64,000 nucleotides of DNA from JBEVOS01 sp964563395 (GCA_964563395.1 CAZLWK010000001.1:186001-250000); one strand, 5' to 3'; shown: positions 1-9,238, numbered from the stretch's first letter. Translations and numbers: made by a program. Notes: generated by a model not told the origin, from the sequence alone.

Positions 1-815
1 GCGAAGGCCGCCTTCACGCGCGCGACGATGTCGAGATAGGGCAGGCCCGGCTTGACGAGGAGTAGATCGGCGCCTTCGGCCACATCCATGGCGCATTCCT
101 TCAGCGCCTCGTCCGAATTTCCGAAATCCATCTGATAGGTTTTCTTGTCGCCCTGCAGCGCCTTGGCCGAACCGATCGCTTCGCGATAGGGACCATAGAA
201 GGCCGACGCATATTTCGCGGCGTAGGACATGATCAGCGTGTCAGTCTTGCCGGCCTTTTCTAGCGCGCCGCGGATGGCGCCCACGCGCCCGTCCATCATG
301 TCGGAGGGCGCGATCACATCGGCGCCCGCCTCGGCTTGCATCAGCGCCTGATCGACAAGGCGCGCCACGCTCTCGTCGTTGACGATGATCCCGTCGCGCA
401 GCACGCCGTCATGGCCATGGTCGGTGAACGGGTCGAGCGCGACGTCCACCATGAGGCCCACTTCGGGCGCCGCCTCCTTCATGGCCCGAACCACGCGCGG
501 CACCAGCCCCTTGGCATTGGACGCCTCCGAGCCATGACTGTCTTTCAAGGCGGGATCGATGTGCGGGAAGAGGGCGATGGCGGGGATGCCAAGGCGGCGT
601 GCCTCCGCCGCCGCCGCCGCCGCGTCCTCTATCGACAGGCGCGCCACGCCGGGCATCGCCGCCACGGGTTCGGAGCGCGGCTTGTCGTGCACGACGATGG
701 ACCAGATCAGGTCTTCCGCGCCCAGGCGGCGCTCGCGCACCAGGCGTCTGATCCAATCGGCTTGGCGCAGGCGCCGCGGACGGCCGGCCGGGAAGGGGGC
801 GAATGGGGTGCTCAT
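1..815 (-). CDS. hemB: Delta-aminolevulinic acid dehydratase (porphobilinogen synthase), 3'-truncated
   Basis: HemB condenses two 5-aminolevulinate molecules to porphobilinogen in haem synthesis. The minus-strand reading frame is open to base 1, so the C-terminus lies outside the window. Visible signatures are SYAAKYAS (the Schiff-base lysine region), LLVKPGLPYLD (second active-site lysine) and the DVALDPFTDHGHDG metal/active-site region. The start is taken at ATG 815; an in-frame ATG at 821 is equally possible and neither has a clear ribosome binding site. It is divergent from hemA, the gene for the preceding pathway enzyme, so the 816-967 spacer probably serves both. Confidence 0.93.
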   Translation of the reverse strand, partial: MSTPFAPFPAGRPRRLRQADWIRRLVRERRLGAEDLIWSIVVHDKPRSEPVAAMPGVARLSIEDAAAAAAEARRLGIPAIALFPHIDPALKDSHGSEASNAKGLVPRVVRAMKEAAPEVGLMVDVALDPFTDHGHDGVLRDGIIVNDESVARLVDQALMQAEAGADVIAPSDMMDGRVGAIRGALEKAGKTDTLIMSYAAKYASAFYGPYREAIGSAKALQGDKKTYQMDFGNSDEALKECAMDVAEGADLLLVKPGLPYLDIVARVKAAF

Positions 816-941
816 CGCCATGAGATCGCATGAAGGGCGCCGCCGCGTCGATATGCCAGAGCGCGCGCCTCAGGGCCGCGCATGGACTTCCGCGCGCGCC
901 TACTTATTCTCCAGCGTCATCCGCAGATCGACTTGCGAATG

Positions 942-951
942 ACTTGCAAGT
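942..951. promoter_or_regulatory. Palindrome in the hemB-hemA spacer
   Basis: ACTTGCAAGT is a perfect 10-bp palindrome, preceded 11 bases earlier by another ACTTGC copy. It lies 17 bases upstream of the hemA start in the spacer between two divergent haem genes. A regulator site is possible, but I recognise no known consensus. Confidence 0.25.
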
Positions 952-967
952 GTTTGGGCGGCGCGGA

Positions 968-2191
968 ATGAGACAGGAAGACGCCAAGGTTTTCGAGGAG
1001 GCGGTGAAGGCGGTCCGGGCCGAAGGGCGCTACCGCGTGTTCGCCGACATCAAGCGCGACCGTGGGCGCTTCCCGCACGCGCGCCTGCGCATGCCGGACG
1101 GGCGCGAACGCCCCATCGTGGTGTGGTGCTCCAACGATTATCTAGGCCAGGGCCAGAGCGAGGACGTGCTGGCCGCCGCGCACGCGGCCATTGACGATGT
1201 CGGCGTGGGCTCGGGCGGTACGCGCAACATTTCCGGCAACACCAGCTATCACGTCGATCTTGAGCGTGAGCTGGCGCAATTGCACGGCAAGGAAGCGGCG
1301 CTGCTCTTCACGTCGGGCTATGTGTCGAATGATGCGACGCTATCCACGCTCGCCAAGCTCTTTCCCGATCTCTGGATATTCTCCGACGCGCTGAACCACG
1401 CATCGATGATCGAGGGCATTCGGCGCGCGCGGTGCGCCACGCGAATTTTCCGTCACAACGATCTCCAGCATCTGGAGGCGATGCTGAACGAGGCGCCGGC
1501 GCACGCGCCAAAGCTGATCGCGTTTGAAAGCGTCTATTCGATGGACGGTGACACTGCGCCCATCGGCGCCATTTGCGACATCGCCGAAGCCTATGGCGCC
1601 ATGACTTATCTCGATGAGGTGCATGGCGTCGGCCTTTATGGCCATAATGGCGGCGGCGTCGCCGAGCGCGACGGCGTCATGCACCGCGTCGATTTCATCG
1701 AGGGCACGCTGGCCAAGGCGTTCGGCACGATGGGCGGTTACGTCACGGGTCCTTCCGCCGCGATCGACGCGATCCGTTCAGCCGCCCCTGGCTTTATCTT
1801 CACCACCTCGCTGTCGCCTTCGATCGCGGCGGCGGCCCTTGAAAGCGTGCGTCTCGTGCGCGCCTGCCCGCATATGCGCGATCGGCTGGCAGAGCGGGCT
1901 GAACGTCTCAAGCACTTGTTGATCGAGGCGGGTCTGCCGGTGATGCCGTCTTCAACGACGCACATCGTCCCGGTGCTTGTGGGAGATGCGGCCCGTTGCA
2001 AGCTATTGTCCGACCGCTTGCTCTACGAGCATGGCGTCTATGTGCAGCCGATCAATTTCCCGACCGTGCCGCGCGGCACGGAGCGCCTGCGCTTCACGCC
2101 GACGCCGTTCCATGACGATACGCTCATGGAGGCGCTTGTGACGGCGCTGAAAGCGGTTTGGGAGAGCGCCGAGAGCGAGCAGGCGGCGTGA
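968..2191 (+). CDS. hemA: 5-aminolevulinate synthase
   Basis: PLP enzyme that condenses glycine with succinyl-CoA to 5-aminolevulinate, the C4 (Shemin) route typical of alphaproteobacteria. The 407-residue product has the usual length and shows WCSNDYLG, GSGGTRNISGN, the YLDEVHGVGLYG aspartate/histidine block and EGTLAKAFGTMGGY with the PLP-binding lysine. The open frame extends upstream to 830, but ATG 968 (MRQEDAKVF) fits the family N-terminus and leaves room for a promoter. The stop codon overlaps the next gene by GTGA. Confidence 0.96.
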   Translation: MRQEDAKVFEEAVKAVRAEGRYRVFADIKRDRGRFPHARLRMPDGRERPIVVWCSNDYLGQGQSEDVLAAAHAAIDDVGVGSGGTRNISGNTSYHVDLERELAQLHGKEAALLFTSGYVSNDATLSTLAKLFPDLWIFSDALNHASMIEGIRRARCATRIFRHNDLQHLEAMLNEAPAHAPKLIAFESVYSMDGDTAPIGAICDIAEAYGAMTYLDEVHGVGLYGHNGGGVAERDGVMHRVDFIEGTLAKAFGTMGGYVTGPSAAIDAIRSAAPGFIFTTSLSPSIAAAALESVRLVRACPHMRDRLAERAERLKHLLIEAGLPVMPSSTTHIVPVLVGDAARCKLLSDRLLYEHGVYVQPINFPTVPRGTERLRFTPTPFHDDTLMEALVTALKAVWESAESEQAA

Positions 2192-2418
2192 CCGCGCAGC
2201 GCCCGCCGCGCGAAGTCTTGTTCGAGATCCAATATCTGGGCGCGTTCGCCCGCGTCGCGGCCGTCGATTCCGAAACGGGCGTTGAAGTCGTCGTGCAGGG
2301 GCCCGCGACCGCCGCTCGTGCCGATCTTGAGGCGCTCGCGCTCCGCAAGCTCGCGCGCGCGCTTGGGGACGCCGAGCAGCCAAGCGAACCCTCGTCGCGA
2401 CCAGGGCGCCTGGTGTGA
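2188..2418 (+). CDS. Small DUF6898-like protein
   Basis: A 76-residue protein of unknown function, starting at GTG 2188 inside the hemA stop (GTGA overlap), so it is probably translationally coupled to hemA. The pattern PREVLFEIQYLG...RVAAVDSETGVEVVVQGP...LALRKLARAL resembles small alphaproteobacterial proteins filed as DUF6898. That assignment is from memory of the motif. No signal peptide or membrane segment is visible. Confidence 0.7.
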   Translation: MTAQRPPREVLFEIQYLGAFARVAAVDSETGVEVVVQGPATAARADLEALALRKLARALGDAEQPSEPSSRPGRLV

Positions 2419-2433
2419 GCCGAAGGCGCGCGG

Positions 2434-2865
2434 TCAGTCCTTCCTGCGCACGCCCCGCCCCAGGCCGATTCGCTTGGCGAACTCGGATCGCCGCGCCGCA
2501 TAGGCCGGCGCCACCATCGGATAATCGGGCGGGAGACCCCAGCGCTTGCGATAATCCTCCGGGGACAGGTCGTAAGTCGAACGCAAATAACGTTTCAGCA
2601 TTTTGAGACGTTTGCCGTCCTCTAGGCAAATAATATAGTCATTATGTACAGATTTGCTTGCGGGAACCGCGGGCTTTAAGCGGTCTGTCTGCTTTTCTTC
2701 TTCAACATGACCAAGTGATTCAATGGTCTTGTGAACTGTTCTGATCAGATCTGGCAATTCAGCAGCGGCTATTTTATTGTTGGTCACGAAGGAAGCGACA
2801 ATATCTGCTGTCGCCCTCAGCGCATCGTCGCTGTCATTCAGTTGATCCCTGTCGTTCTCCCGCAT
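2434..2865 (-). CDS. mucR: MucR/Ros family zinc-finger transcriptional regulator
   Basis: 143 residues, the normal size for MucR/Ros regulators, which control exopolysaccharide, motility and cell-cycle genes in alphaproteobacteria. The characteristic C-terminal block is present: SVHNDYIICLEDGKRLKMLKRYLR, then YDLSPEDYRKRWGLPPDYPMVAPAYAARRSEFAKRIGLG. The N-terminal 60 residues look helical. It is transcribed divergently from glyA across 2866-3086 and convergently with hemA. Confidence 0.93.
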   Translation of the reverse strand: MRENDRDQLNDSDDALRATADIVASFVTNNKIAAAELPDLIRTVHKTIESLGHVEEEKQTDRLKPAVPASKSVHNDYIICLEDGKRLKMLKRYLRSTYDLSPEDYRKRWGLPPDYPMVAPAYAARRSEFAKRIGLGRGVRRKD

Positions 2866-3086
2866 CGCACCGCCCTCGTCTGGAAATCCATCACGCCCTC
2901 AACTAGCTCTAAAGCGCCGATTTCTGTGTCTTTCAAGTATTTGCGACTTGTTTGGCGCAATTCAGCGCAGTTCATCTTAGGTAAGGTCTTGGCGCGACAG
3001 CATGGACAGGGGCCCGCCCTTTGCGCTTTGGGCCGCGTCGGCGTTAAAAGAGGCGGCGCCGCATTCGCGCCGCCGAAGGAGATAAG

Positions 3087-4350
3087 ATGAGCCAAGTGGC
3101 CGTGCGCGCCGCCGCTGAGCGCGATCGCTTTTTTGAGGCGGCTTTGGAGCGCGTCGATCCGGAATTGGGCGAAGCGATCATGGCGGAGCTCGCGCGCCAA
3201 TCGCGCCAGATCGAGTTGATCGCTTCCGAGAACATCGTTTCGCGCGCCGTTTTGGAGGCGCAAGGTTCGGTGCTCACGAACAAGTACGCCGAAGGCTATC
3301 CCGGCAAGCGCTATTACGGCGGCTGCGAGCATGTCGACGTCGTCGAACGGCTCGCCATCGAGCGCGCCAAGCGCCTCTTCGATTGCGCTTGGGCGAACGT
3401 GCAGCCGCACTCCGGCAGCCAGGCCAATCAGGCAGTGTTCTTCACGCTGATGCAGCCCGGCGATGTCTTCATGGGCATGGATCTGGGTTCGGGCGGCCAT
3501 CTCACGCACGGCAAGAACGTGAACCAATCCGGCAAATGGTTCCGTCCTATTGCGTACAACGTCGATCCGGAAACCCATCTCATCGACTACGATCAGGTGG
3601 CGCGTCTGGCGGAAGAGCACCGGCCGAAGGTGATCATCGCGGGCGGCTCGGGCTATAGCCGCTTCATCGACTTTGCGCGCTTCCGCGCCATCGCCGATTC
3701 CGTCGACGCCAAGCTCATGGTCGATATGGCGCATTTCGCCGGCCTGGTCGCCGGCGGCGTCTATCCCAGCCCGCTGCCGCATGCGCATGTGGTGACGACG
3801 ACCACGCACAAGACGCTGCGCGGGCCGCGCGGCGGCATGATCCTCTCCAACGATGTCGATCTCGGCAAGAAGCTCGACAGCGCTGTATTCCCCGGTCTGC
3901 AGGGCGGTCCGCTCATGCACGTGATCGCCGGCAAGGCCGCCGCGTTCAAGGAGGCGCTGGAGCCTGATTTCAAGCTTTATGCGCGGCGCGTTGTCGAGAA
4001 TTGCAAGGCGATGTCGGATCGGCTGCTGGAACATGGCCTGGCCGTCGTATCCGGGGGTACGGACAGCCATCTCATCATGGTCGATCTGCGGCCGAAGAAC
4101 GTAAGCGGCAAGGCGGCGGAGGCCAGCCTGGAACGCGCGCTCATCACCTGCAACAAGAACACCATTCCCTACGATCCCAAGAGCGCGATGGTCACGTCCG
4201 GCGTGCGCCTTGGATCGCCCGCATGCACCACGCGCGGTTTCGGGCCGGCCGAGTTCCGGCAAGTCGCCGACCTTATCGTCGAAGTTCTCGACGGACTTTC
4301 CGTGTCGAACGGCGACAATTCGGCGACTGAAGCGGCGGTCGCCGTCAAGG
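3087..4350 (+). CDS. glyA: Serine hydroxymethyltransferase, C-terminus lost in assembly gap
   Basis: GlyA interconverts serine and glycine with tetrahydrofolate, feeding one-carbon metabolism. The start at ATG 3087 has an AAGGAG site. Family marks are LIASENIVSRAVLEAQGS, YAEGYPGKRYYGG, VDMAHFAGLVAGG and the PLP lysine in TTTHKTLRGPRGG. About 421 residues are readable before the N run. The expected last 10-15 residues and the stop are missing, so the apparent continuation past the Ns is not meaningful. glyA followed by nrdR is a common alphaproteobacterial arrangement. Confidence 0.95.
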
Positions 4351-4360
4351 NNNNNNNNNN
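4351..4360. other. Scaffold gap (10 N)
   Basis: A run of exactly ten Ns, identical in length to the other two in this window, so its length is a placeholder. It removes the end of glyA and the glyA-nrdR spacer. Confidence 0.95.
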
Positions 4361-4368
4361 ATTGATCG

Positions 4369-4830
4369 ATGCGCTGTCCCTTCTGCCAAAACGAAGACAC
4401 GCAGGTGAAGGACAGTCGTCCCACCGAGGACGGCGCGTGCATTCGCCGGCGCCGCCAATGCGATAAGTGCGGCTCCCGCTTCACCACATTCGAGCGCGTG
4501 CAATTGCGCGAGCTGATTGTGGTCAAGAAATCAGGCCGCAAGGCGCCGTTCGATCGCGAGAAGCTGACGCGCTCGGTGATGATCGCGCTGCGCAAGCGGC
4601 CGGTTGAGCCCGAGCGCGTCGATCAGCTCGTCTCCGGCATCGTGCGCCGCCTTGAGAGCCTCGGCGAAACCGAAATCCAATCGGGCCAGATCGGCGAGCT
4701 CGTGATGGAGGCCTTGGCCAATCTCGATCCTGTCGCCTATGTGCGTTACGCGTCGGTGTACCGGGATTTTCGCGAGCCCGGCGATTTCGCCGATTTCCTC
4801 GAACAATCCGCGCTGGGTAAGGGCGGATGA
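4369..4830 (+). CDS. nrdR: Transcriptional repressor NrdR
   Basis: NrdR is a zinc-ribbon plus ATP-cone repressor of ribonucleotide reductase genes. The 153-residue product has the expected length: MRCPFCQ...CDKCGSRFTTFER supplies the four zinc cysteines, followed by the ATP-cone region VVKKSGRKAPFDREKL. It starts eight bases after the scaffold gap, so its promoter or ribosome site may be partly missing. Its stop overlaps ribD by ATGA. Confidence 0.96.
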   Translation: MRCPFCQNEDTQVKDSRPTEDGACIRRRRQCDKCGSRFTTFERVQLRELIVVKKSGRKAPFDREKLTRSVMIALRKRPVEPERVDQLVSGIVRRLESLGETEIQSGQIGELVMEALANLDPVAYVRYASVYRDFREPGDFADFLEQSALGKGG

Positions 4831-5492
4831 GCGCACGCCCGGAAGTCGTGTTGAAGCTTGCGACTTCCCTGGACGGACGCATCGCCACCGGGTCCGGCGA
4901 AAGTCGCTGGATCACCGGCGAGGAGGCGCGCGCGCAGGTGCATAGGCTTCGCGCGTCTAGCGGCGCGGTTCTCATCGGCTCGGGCACGGCGCTGGCGGAC
5001 GATCCGGAATTGACGGTGCGCATCGGGCCCGCGCCGGCGCGCCAGCCGCTGCGTGTCGTGCTCGACAGCCGCTTGCGCCTGCCGCTGCGCTCTCGACTTG
5101 TGGCCACGGTTGGACAAGTCCCTCTCCTCGTGATCGGCGCTGAAGGCGCCGACCCCGCCGCCGCCGCCGCGCTGCGCGCAAGTGGGGCCGAGGTCGCGCT
5201 TGTTCCCGGCGCGCCGGGCGCGGTGGAGATCGCATCGGCGCTGAGCTTTCTGGCACGGCGCGGCGTTGCGCGGGTGCTCGTGGAGGGCGGGGGGCGCGTT
5301 GCCGCTTCCTTGGTCGCGCAGGGCCTCTTCGACCGGCTTGAATGGTTTCGCGCGCCGAAAGTGCTCGGCGCGGAGGGCCGGCCCGCGATCGGCGCCTTGG
5401 CGCTGGCGCGTTTGTCGGACGCCCCGACGTTGCGGCGCCTTGCGGTGCGCGAGATCGGAGCCGATCTTTGGGAGACCTATGGACGGGCGTAA
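4827..5492 (+). CDS. ribD: Riboflavin biosynthesis reductase, RibD C-terminal domain only
   Basis: The 221-residue product corresponds to the reductase half of RibD, which reduces the ribosylamino-pyrimidine phosphate with NADPH. Visible motifs are VVLKLATSLDGRIATGSGESRWITG, LIGSGTALADDPELTVR and VLVEGGGRVAASLVAQGL. The N-terminal zinc deaminase domain (HAE and PCxxxGRTPPC motifs) found in the usual 360-400 residue bifunctional enzyme is absent. The start overlaps nrdR by ATGA, so there is no room for it. The deaminase must be encoded elsewhere or by another protein. Confidence 0.88.
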   Translation: MSARPEVVLKLATSLDGRIATGSGESRWITGEEARAQVHRLRASSGAVLIGSGTALADDPELTVRIGPAPARQPLRVVLDSRLRLPLRSRLVATVGQVPLLVIGAEGADPAAAAALRASGAEVALVPGAPGAVEIASALSFLARRGVARVLVEGGGRVAASLVAQGLFDRLEWFRAPKVLGAEGRPAIGALALARLSDAPTLRRLAVREIGADLWETYGRA

Positions 5493-5543
5493 GCCCGCCC
5501 GCCACAAAGCGCCGTTGAAGATGGCGCGCGCCAAGGAAGGTTC

Positions 5544-6158
5544 ATGTTCACCGGCATCGTCACCGCGCTTGGCGAAGTGAAGGCGCTCGCGCGCGGCGAG
5601 GGCCTGCTGCGCTTGACGATTGAGAGCCCCTATGACGCGGCGAGCGTGGCGATCGGCGCCTCCATCTGCCATGACGGCTGCTGCCTCACCGTGGTGGAGA
5701 CCGCGGCGCTTCAAGGCGCCATGCGCCATGTCGTGGAGGTCGCCGCCGAGAGCCTGGAAAAAACCACGCTCGGCGCCTTGAAGGTCGGCGATCACGTCAA
5801 TCTCGAGCGCTCGCTTCGCGCCGGCGACGAATTGGGCGGCCATATCGTCACCGGCCATGTCGACGGGCTAGGGCGCGTTCTGTCCGTGAGCAAGGACGGC
5901 GAAGGCTGGCGCGTGCGTTTTTCGCCGCCGCGTGAAATCGTACATCTCATCGCGCAGAAGGGGTCGATCGCCATCGCCGGCGTGTCCCTCACCGTCAATG
6001 AGGTCGATCAGGAAGGGTTCGGCGTGCTCATCATTCCCCATACGTGGAGCGTGACGACCTTGTCGCGTCTCAAGCCTGGCGATCCTGTGAATTTGGAAGC
6101 GGATCTGCTGGCGCGCTATACGGCGCGCATTCTCGACGTGCGGAGCAATGCGCGATGA
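5544..6158 (+). CDS. ribE: Riboflavin synthase, alpha subunit
   Basis: Dismutates two 6,7-dimethyl-8-ribityllumazine molecules into riboflavin. The 204-residue protein shows the duplicated lumazine-binding fold: MFTGIVTALGEV at the start, DGCCLTVVE, NLERSLRAGDELGGHIVTGHVDG and the repeat equivalent GVSLTVNEV...NLEADLLARY. It sits 51 bases after ribD, and its stop overlaps ribBX by ATGA. Confidence 0.96.
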   Translation: MFTGIVTALGEVKALARGEGLLRLTIESPYDAASVAIGASICHDGCCLTVVETAALQGAMRHVVEVAAESLEKTTLGALKVGDHVNLERSLRAGDELGGHIVTGHVDGLGRVLSVSKDGEGWRVRFSPPREIVHLIAQKGSIAIAGVSLTVNEVDQEGFGVLIIPHTWSVTTLSRLKPGDPVNLEADLLARYTARILDVRSNAR

Positions 6159-7312
6159 AATCCACGCCATCGCCGCTGGAAGATTTGAAGCGCTACATCT
6201 CTCCCATCGAAGAGGTGATCGAGGAGGCGCGCGAGGGGCGCATGTTCATCCTCGTCGACGCCGAAGATCGTGAGAACGAAGGCGATCTCATCATCCCCGC
6301 CCAATTCGCGACGCCGGCGGCGGTCAATTTCATGGCCCGCTTCGGACGCGGCCTCATTTGCCTCGCGCTGACGCAGGAACGCACGCGCGATCTGGGGCTT
6401 GAGCCGATGGCGCGCGTCAATGGCGCGAAGCTCGGCACCGCCTTCACCGTCTCCATTGAGGCGCGGGAGGGGATCACGACGGGCATTTCCGCGCATGACC
6501 GCGCCCACACCATCGCCGTCGCCATCGATCCCACAAAGGGCGCGAGCGATATCGCGACGCCTGGACATGTCTTTCCCCTCGCCGCGCGCGGCGGCGGCGT
6601 CCTCGTGCGCGCCGGCCATACCGAGGCCAGCGTCGATATCGCCCGTCTCGCCGGGCTTATTCCCGCGGCCGTCATTTGCGAAATCATGAACGACGACGGC
6701 ACCATGGCGCGCCTGCCCGAACTCGTCGCGTTTTCGCAATTTCATAATCTCAAGATTGGCACGATCGCCGATCTGATTGCGTATCGCCGCGTGCACGATC
6801 ACATGATGGAGCATGTGCTCGATGCGCCGTTTCAATCGCGCTTCGGCGACGATTTCCGCGTCCATGTGTTTCGCAATTCTCTGGACGGTTCGGAATATGC
6901 CGCGCTGGTGCGCGGCGATATCGGCCCGGACAAGCCTACCTTGGTGCGCATGCATCGCCTGAACGTGGCGCTCGACGTGCTGGGCGGCGCAGGCCCGCGC
7001 GCGGCGCTTCTGGAAAAGTCGATCGGCGAGATCGCGGCCAATGATGGGCCTGGCGTCATCGTGCTGCTGCGCGAACGCGATTTGAGCGGCATTTTACATT
7101 CTCTCACGCACACCCCGCTCGATTCCGTGGCCGCCAAGGATCGCGAGGATCACATGCTGCGCGAATATGGCGTGGGCGCGCAAATATTGCGGGACCTCGG
7201 GGTCCGCCAGATGGTGATGCTGTCGGAATCGCCGCAACGCGTCGTCGGCCTGGAGGGATATGGTCTTTCCATCGTCGGCTGGCGCGGCTTCAAGCAAGCC
7301 AAGAAGGGATGA
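6155..7312 (+). CDS. ribB: 3,4-dihydroxy-2-butanone-4-phosphate synthase with degenerate GTP cyclohydrolase II domain (RibBX type)
   Basis: The first ~205 residues are a complete RibB domain: VDAEDRENEGDLIIPAQ, GITTGISAHDRAHTI, GHVFPL and GHTEASVDIARLAGL. The remaining ~165 residues align in position with GTP cyclohydrolase II but lack its cysteine zinc ligands (the segment reads VRMHRLNVALDVLGGAG) and the RQEGRGIG catalytic motif. This matches the RibBX variants described in Proteobacteria, in which the RibA-like half is not a cyclohydrolase. Start ATG 6155 overlaps the ribE stop and the end overlaps ribH, so it is tightly coupled in the operon. Confidence 0.92.
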   Translation: MKSTPSPLEDLKRYISPIEEVIEEAREGRMFILVDAEDRENEGDLIIPAQFATPAAVNFMARFGRGLICLALTQERTRDLGLEPMARVNGAKLGTAFTVSIEAREGITTGISAHDRAHTIAVAIDPTKGASDIATPGHVFPLAARGGGVLVRAGHTEASVDIARLAGLIPAAVICEIMNDDGTMARLPELVAFSQFHNLKIGTIADLIAYRRVHDHMMEHVLDAPFQSRFGDDFRVHVFRNSLDGSEYAALVRGDIGPDKPTLVRMHRLNVALDVLGGAGPRAALLEKSIGEIAANDGPGVIVLLRERDLSGILHSLTHTPLDSVAAKDREDHMLREYGVGAQILRDLGVRQMVMLSESPQRVVGLEGYGLSIVGWRGFKQAKKG

Positions 7313-7785
7313 AGTCCATGGATGCTGGCGCCAAGGCGGCGGTGCAGAAGGTTCCGGGCGCACGACTCCTGTTCGTGGTCGCGCCCTATTATCGCGAGAT
7401 CACGGATCAGCTGCTTGACGGCGCGCGCGCCGTCGCGGTCGAGGCCGAGGCCAGCGTCGATGTGATCGAAATACCCGGCGCGTTCGAGATTCCGCAGGCG
7501 ATCGCGCTCTATGGCGATTCCTATGACGGCTATGTCGCGCTCGGCTGCGTCATTCGCGGTGAAACATCGCATTACGATTATGTGTGCGGCGAGAGCGCGC
7601 GCGCGCTCATGCAGCTCGGCATGGAGCGCAAGATCTGCGTCGGTTACGGCATATTGACCGTCGATACGATGGCGCAAGCGCAGGAGCGCGCCGCGCCGCA
7701 GGGGCGCGACAAGGGCGGGGAGGCCACGCGCGCTTGTATCGCACTTCTGGCGCTGAAGCGGCGCCTCACCAATATTGCGCGATGA
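7309..7785 (+). CDS. ribH: 6,7-dimethyl-8-ribityllumazine synthase
   Basis: Joins the ribitylamino-pyrimidine with dihydroxybutanone phosphate to make lumazine, the substrate of ribE. The 158-residue product carries the family blocks VIEIPGAFEIPQAIAL, YVALGCVIRGETSHYDYVCGESARAL and VGYGILTVDTMAQAQERA. It overlaps ribBX at its start and nusB at its end by 4 bp each. Confidence 0.96.
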   Translation: MKSMDAGAKAAVQKVPGARLLFVVAPYYREITDQLLDGARAVAVEAEASVDVIEIPGAFEIPQAIALYGDSYDGYVALGCVIRGETSHYDYVCGESARALMQLGMERKICVGYGILTVDTMAQAQERAAPQGRDKGGEATRACIALLALKRRLTNIAR

Positions 7786-8246
7786 AAAGCGAGGCCGAGC
7801 CCGCGATTCACCAGCGCAGCGCCGCGCGCCTCGCGGCGGTGCAGGCGCTTTATCAGATGGAGTTAAGCGGCGCGTCTCCCGCTGCTGTGTATCAGGATTT
7901 CCAAGACGGGCGGCTCCCGCAAGGCGAGGACAGCGCGCTCGCGATTGAAAGCGACGCCGAGCATTTCCGCCTGATCGTCGAGCTCGCGGTGGAGCGCCAG
8001 GAGGCGATCGATCGCGCCATCGCGCGGCGCCTGTCGCAAGGGTGGCGCTTGGAACGGATCGATAGCGTGGCCCGCGCCATTCTCCGCGCCGCCGCGGTCG
8101 AATTGGATGCGCGCGCCGACATCCCCACGGCCGTGGTCATCGACGAATATGTCGAAATCGCCAAGGCCTTCTTCGAGGGGCCGGAGCCCGCCTTCATCAA
8201 TGCGGCCCTGGACGCCTTGGCCAGGGATTTGCGCGGCGGGTCATGA
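7782..8246 (+). CDS. nusB: Transcription antitermination factor NusB
   Basis: NusB forms the antitermination complex with NusE on rRNA boxA. The frame extends upstream inside ribH, but ATG 7782 (ATGA overlap with ribH) gives a standard 154-residue protein. Family marks are SAARLAAVQALYQMELSG near the start and PTAVVIDEYVEIAKAFFEGPEPAFINAALDALAR near the end. Position between ribH and thiL is the common bacterial order. Confidence 0.95.
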   Translation: MKSEAEPAIHQRSAARLAAVQALYQMELSGASPAAVYQDFQDGRLPQGEDSALAIESDAEHFRLIVELAVERQEAIDRAIARRLSQGWRLERIDSVARAILRAAAVELDARADIPTAVVIDEYVEIAKAFFEGPEPAFINAALDALARDLRGGS

Positions 8247-9238
8247 GCGCGGGCGCTTCAGCGGCGGGCGCGGACGAGTTCGACATCATCGCGCGTCATT
8301 TCGCGCCGCTTGCGACAAGCTCCGACGCGCGCGGCTTGCGCGACGACGCCGCGCTTCTGGCGGTTTCAGGCCCGCTGGTGATCACCACGGATGCGATCGT
8401 GGAGGGCGTGCATTTCCTGTCGGACGATCCGATCGACACGGTCGCGCGCAAGGCGTTGCGCGTGAACATTTCCGATCTCGTGGCCAAGGGCGCGCGCCCC
8501 ATCGGCGTATTGCTGACGCTGATTTGGCCCGATGATCGAAGCGCCGAAGACATAGCGCTCTTCGCCCAAGGGCTTGGGGCCGATTTACGCGAGTACGGCG
8601 TCACGCTCTTGGGCGGCGACACGACGCGCACGCCCGGCCCGCTCACGGTCTCCGTCACCGCCCTGGGCGCACCGCTGGGCGCGTGCACGCCAGCCCGCGC
8701 CGACGCAAGAATTGGCGACGACCTCTGGGTGACGGGCGCGATCGGAGATGCCGGACTTGGATTGGCGACCTTGCGCGGCGCCTACGCAAACCTCGATCCA
8801 GTCCACCGCGCCGTCCTCGTCGCGGCCTATCGCACGCCCGCGCCGCCCGTCGCTTTCGCGCCTGCGATCGCGGCCCATGCCCACGCCAGCATGGATATCT
8901 CGGATGGCCTTGCGGCGGACGCCGCCAAGATGGCCGCCGCCTCGGGGCTCGCCCTGCGGATCGAGGCCGCGCGCGTGCCGGTCTCCGACGCCGCGCGGGC
9001 GCTCGGCGCGGACCTCGCCGGGCTCATGGCGGCGGGCGACGATTATCAGGCGCTGTTCACGGCCGCGCCGCAAGCCAGGGACGCGCTGGAGGCGGCGGCC
9101 GCGGCCGCGCGCATCGCCCTGCGGCGGATCGGCGCGGCGGAGCAAGGGGCGGGGGTGCGCTTCGTCGCGGCCGACGGAAGCGCGCTCGCGCTCGCATCCA
9201 CGGGCCATGTCCATCGACTGGGCGGCGGTAAGGATTAG
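8243..9238 (+). CDS. thiL: Thiamine-monophosphate kinase
   Basis: Phosphorylates thiamine monophosphate to thiamine diphosphate. The 331-residue product has EFDIIARHFAPL, the DDAALL metal/ATP-binding segment, TTDAIVEGVHFL, ALRVNISDLVAKGA, LLGGDTTRTPG and MDISDGLAADA. It overlaps nusB by ATGA and closes the nrdR-rib-nusB-thiL run. Confidence 0.95.
   Translation: MSAGASAAGADEFDIIARHFAPLATSSDARGLRDDAALLAVSGPLVITTDAIVEGVHFLSDDPIDTVARKALRVNISDLVAKGARPIGVLLTLIWPDDRSAEDIALFAQGLGADLREYGVTLLGGDTTRTPGPLTVSVTALGAPLGACTPARADARIGDDLWVTGAIGDAGLGLATLRGAYANLDPVHRAVLVAAYRTPAPPVAFAPAIAAHAHASMDISDGLAADAAKMAAASGLALRIEAARVPVSDAARALGADLAGLMAAGDDYQALFTAAPQARDALEAAAAAARIALRRIGAAEQGAGVRFVAADGSALALASTGHVHRLGGGKD

Noticed and set aside
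2838..4595. 585-codon minus frame running through the N gap
   Set aside because: Antisense to glyA and nrdR and bridged artificially by Ns.
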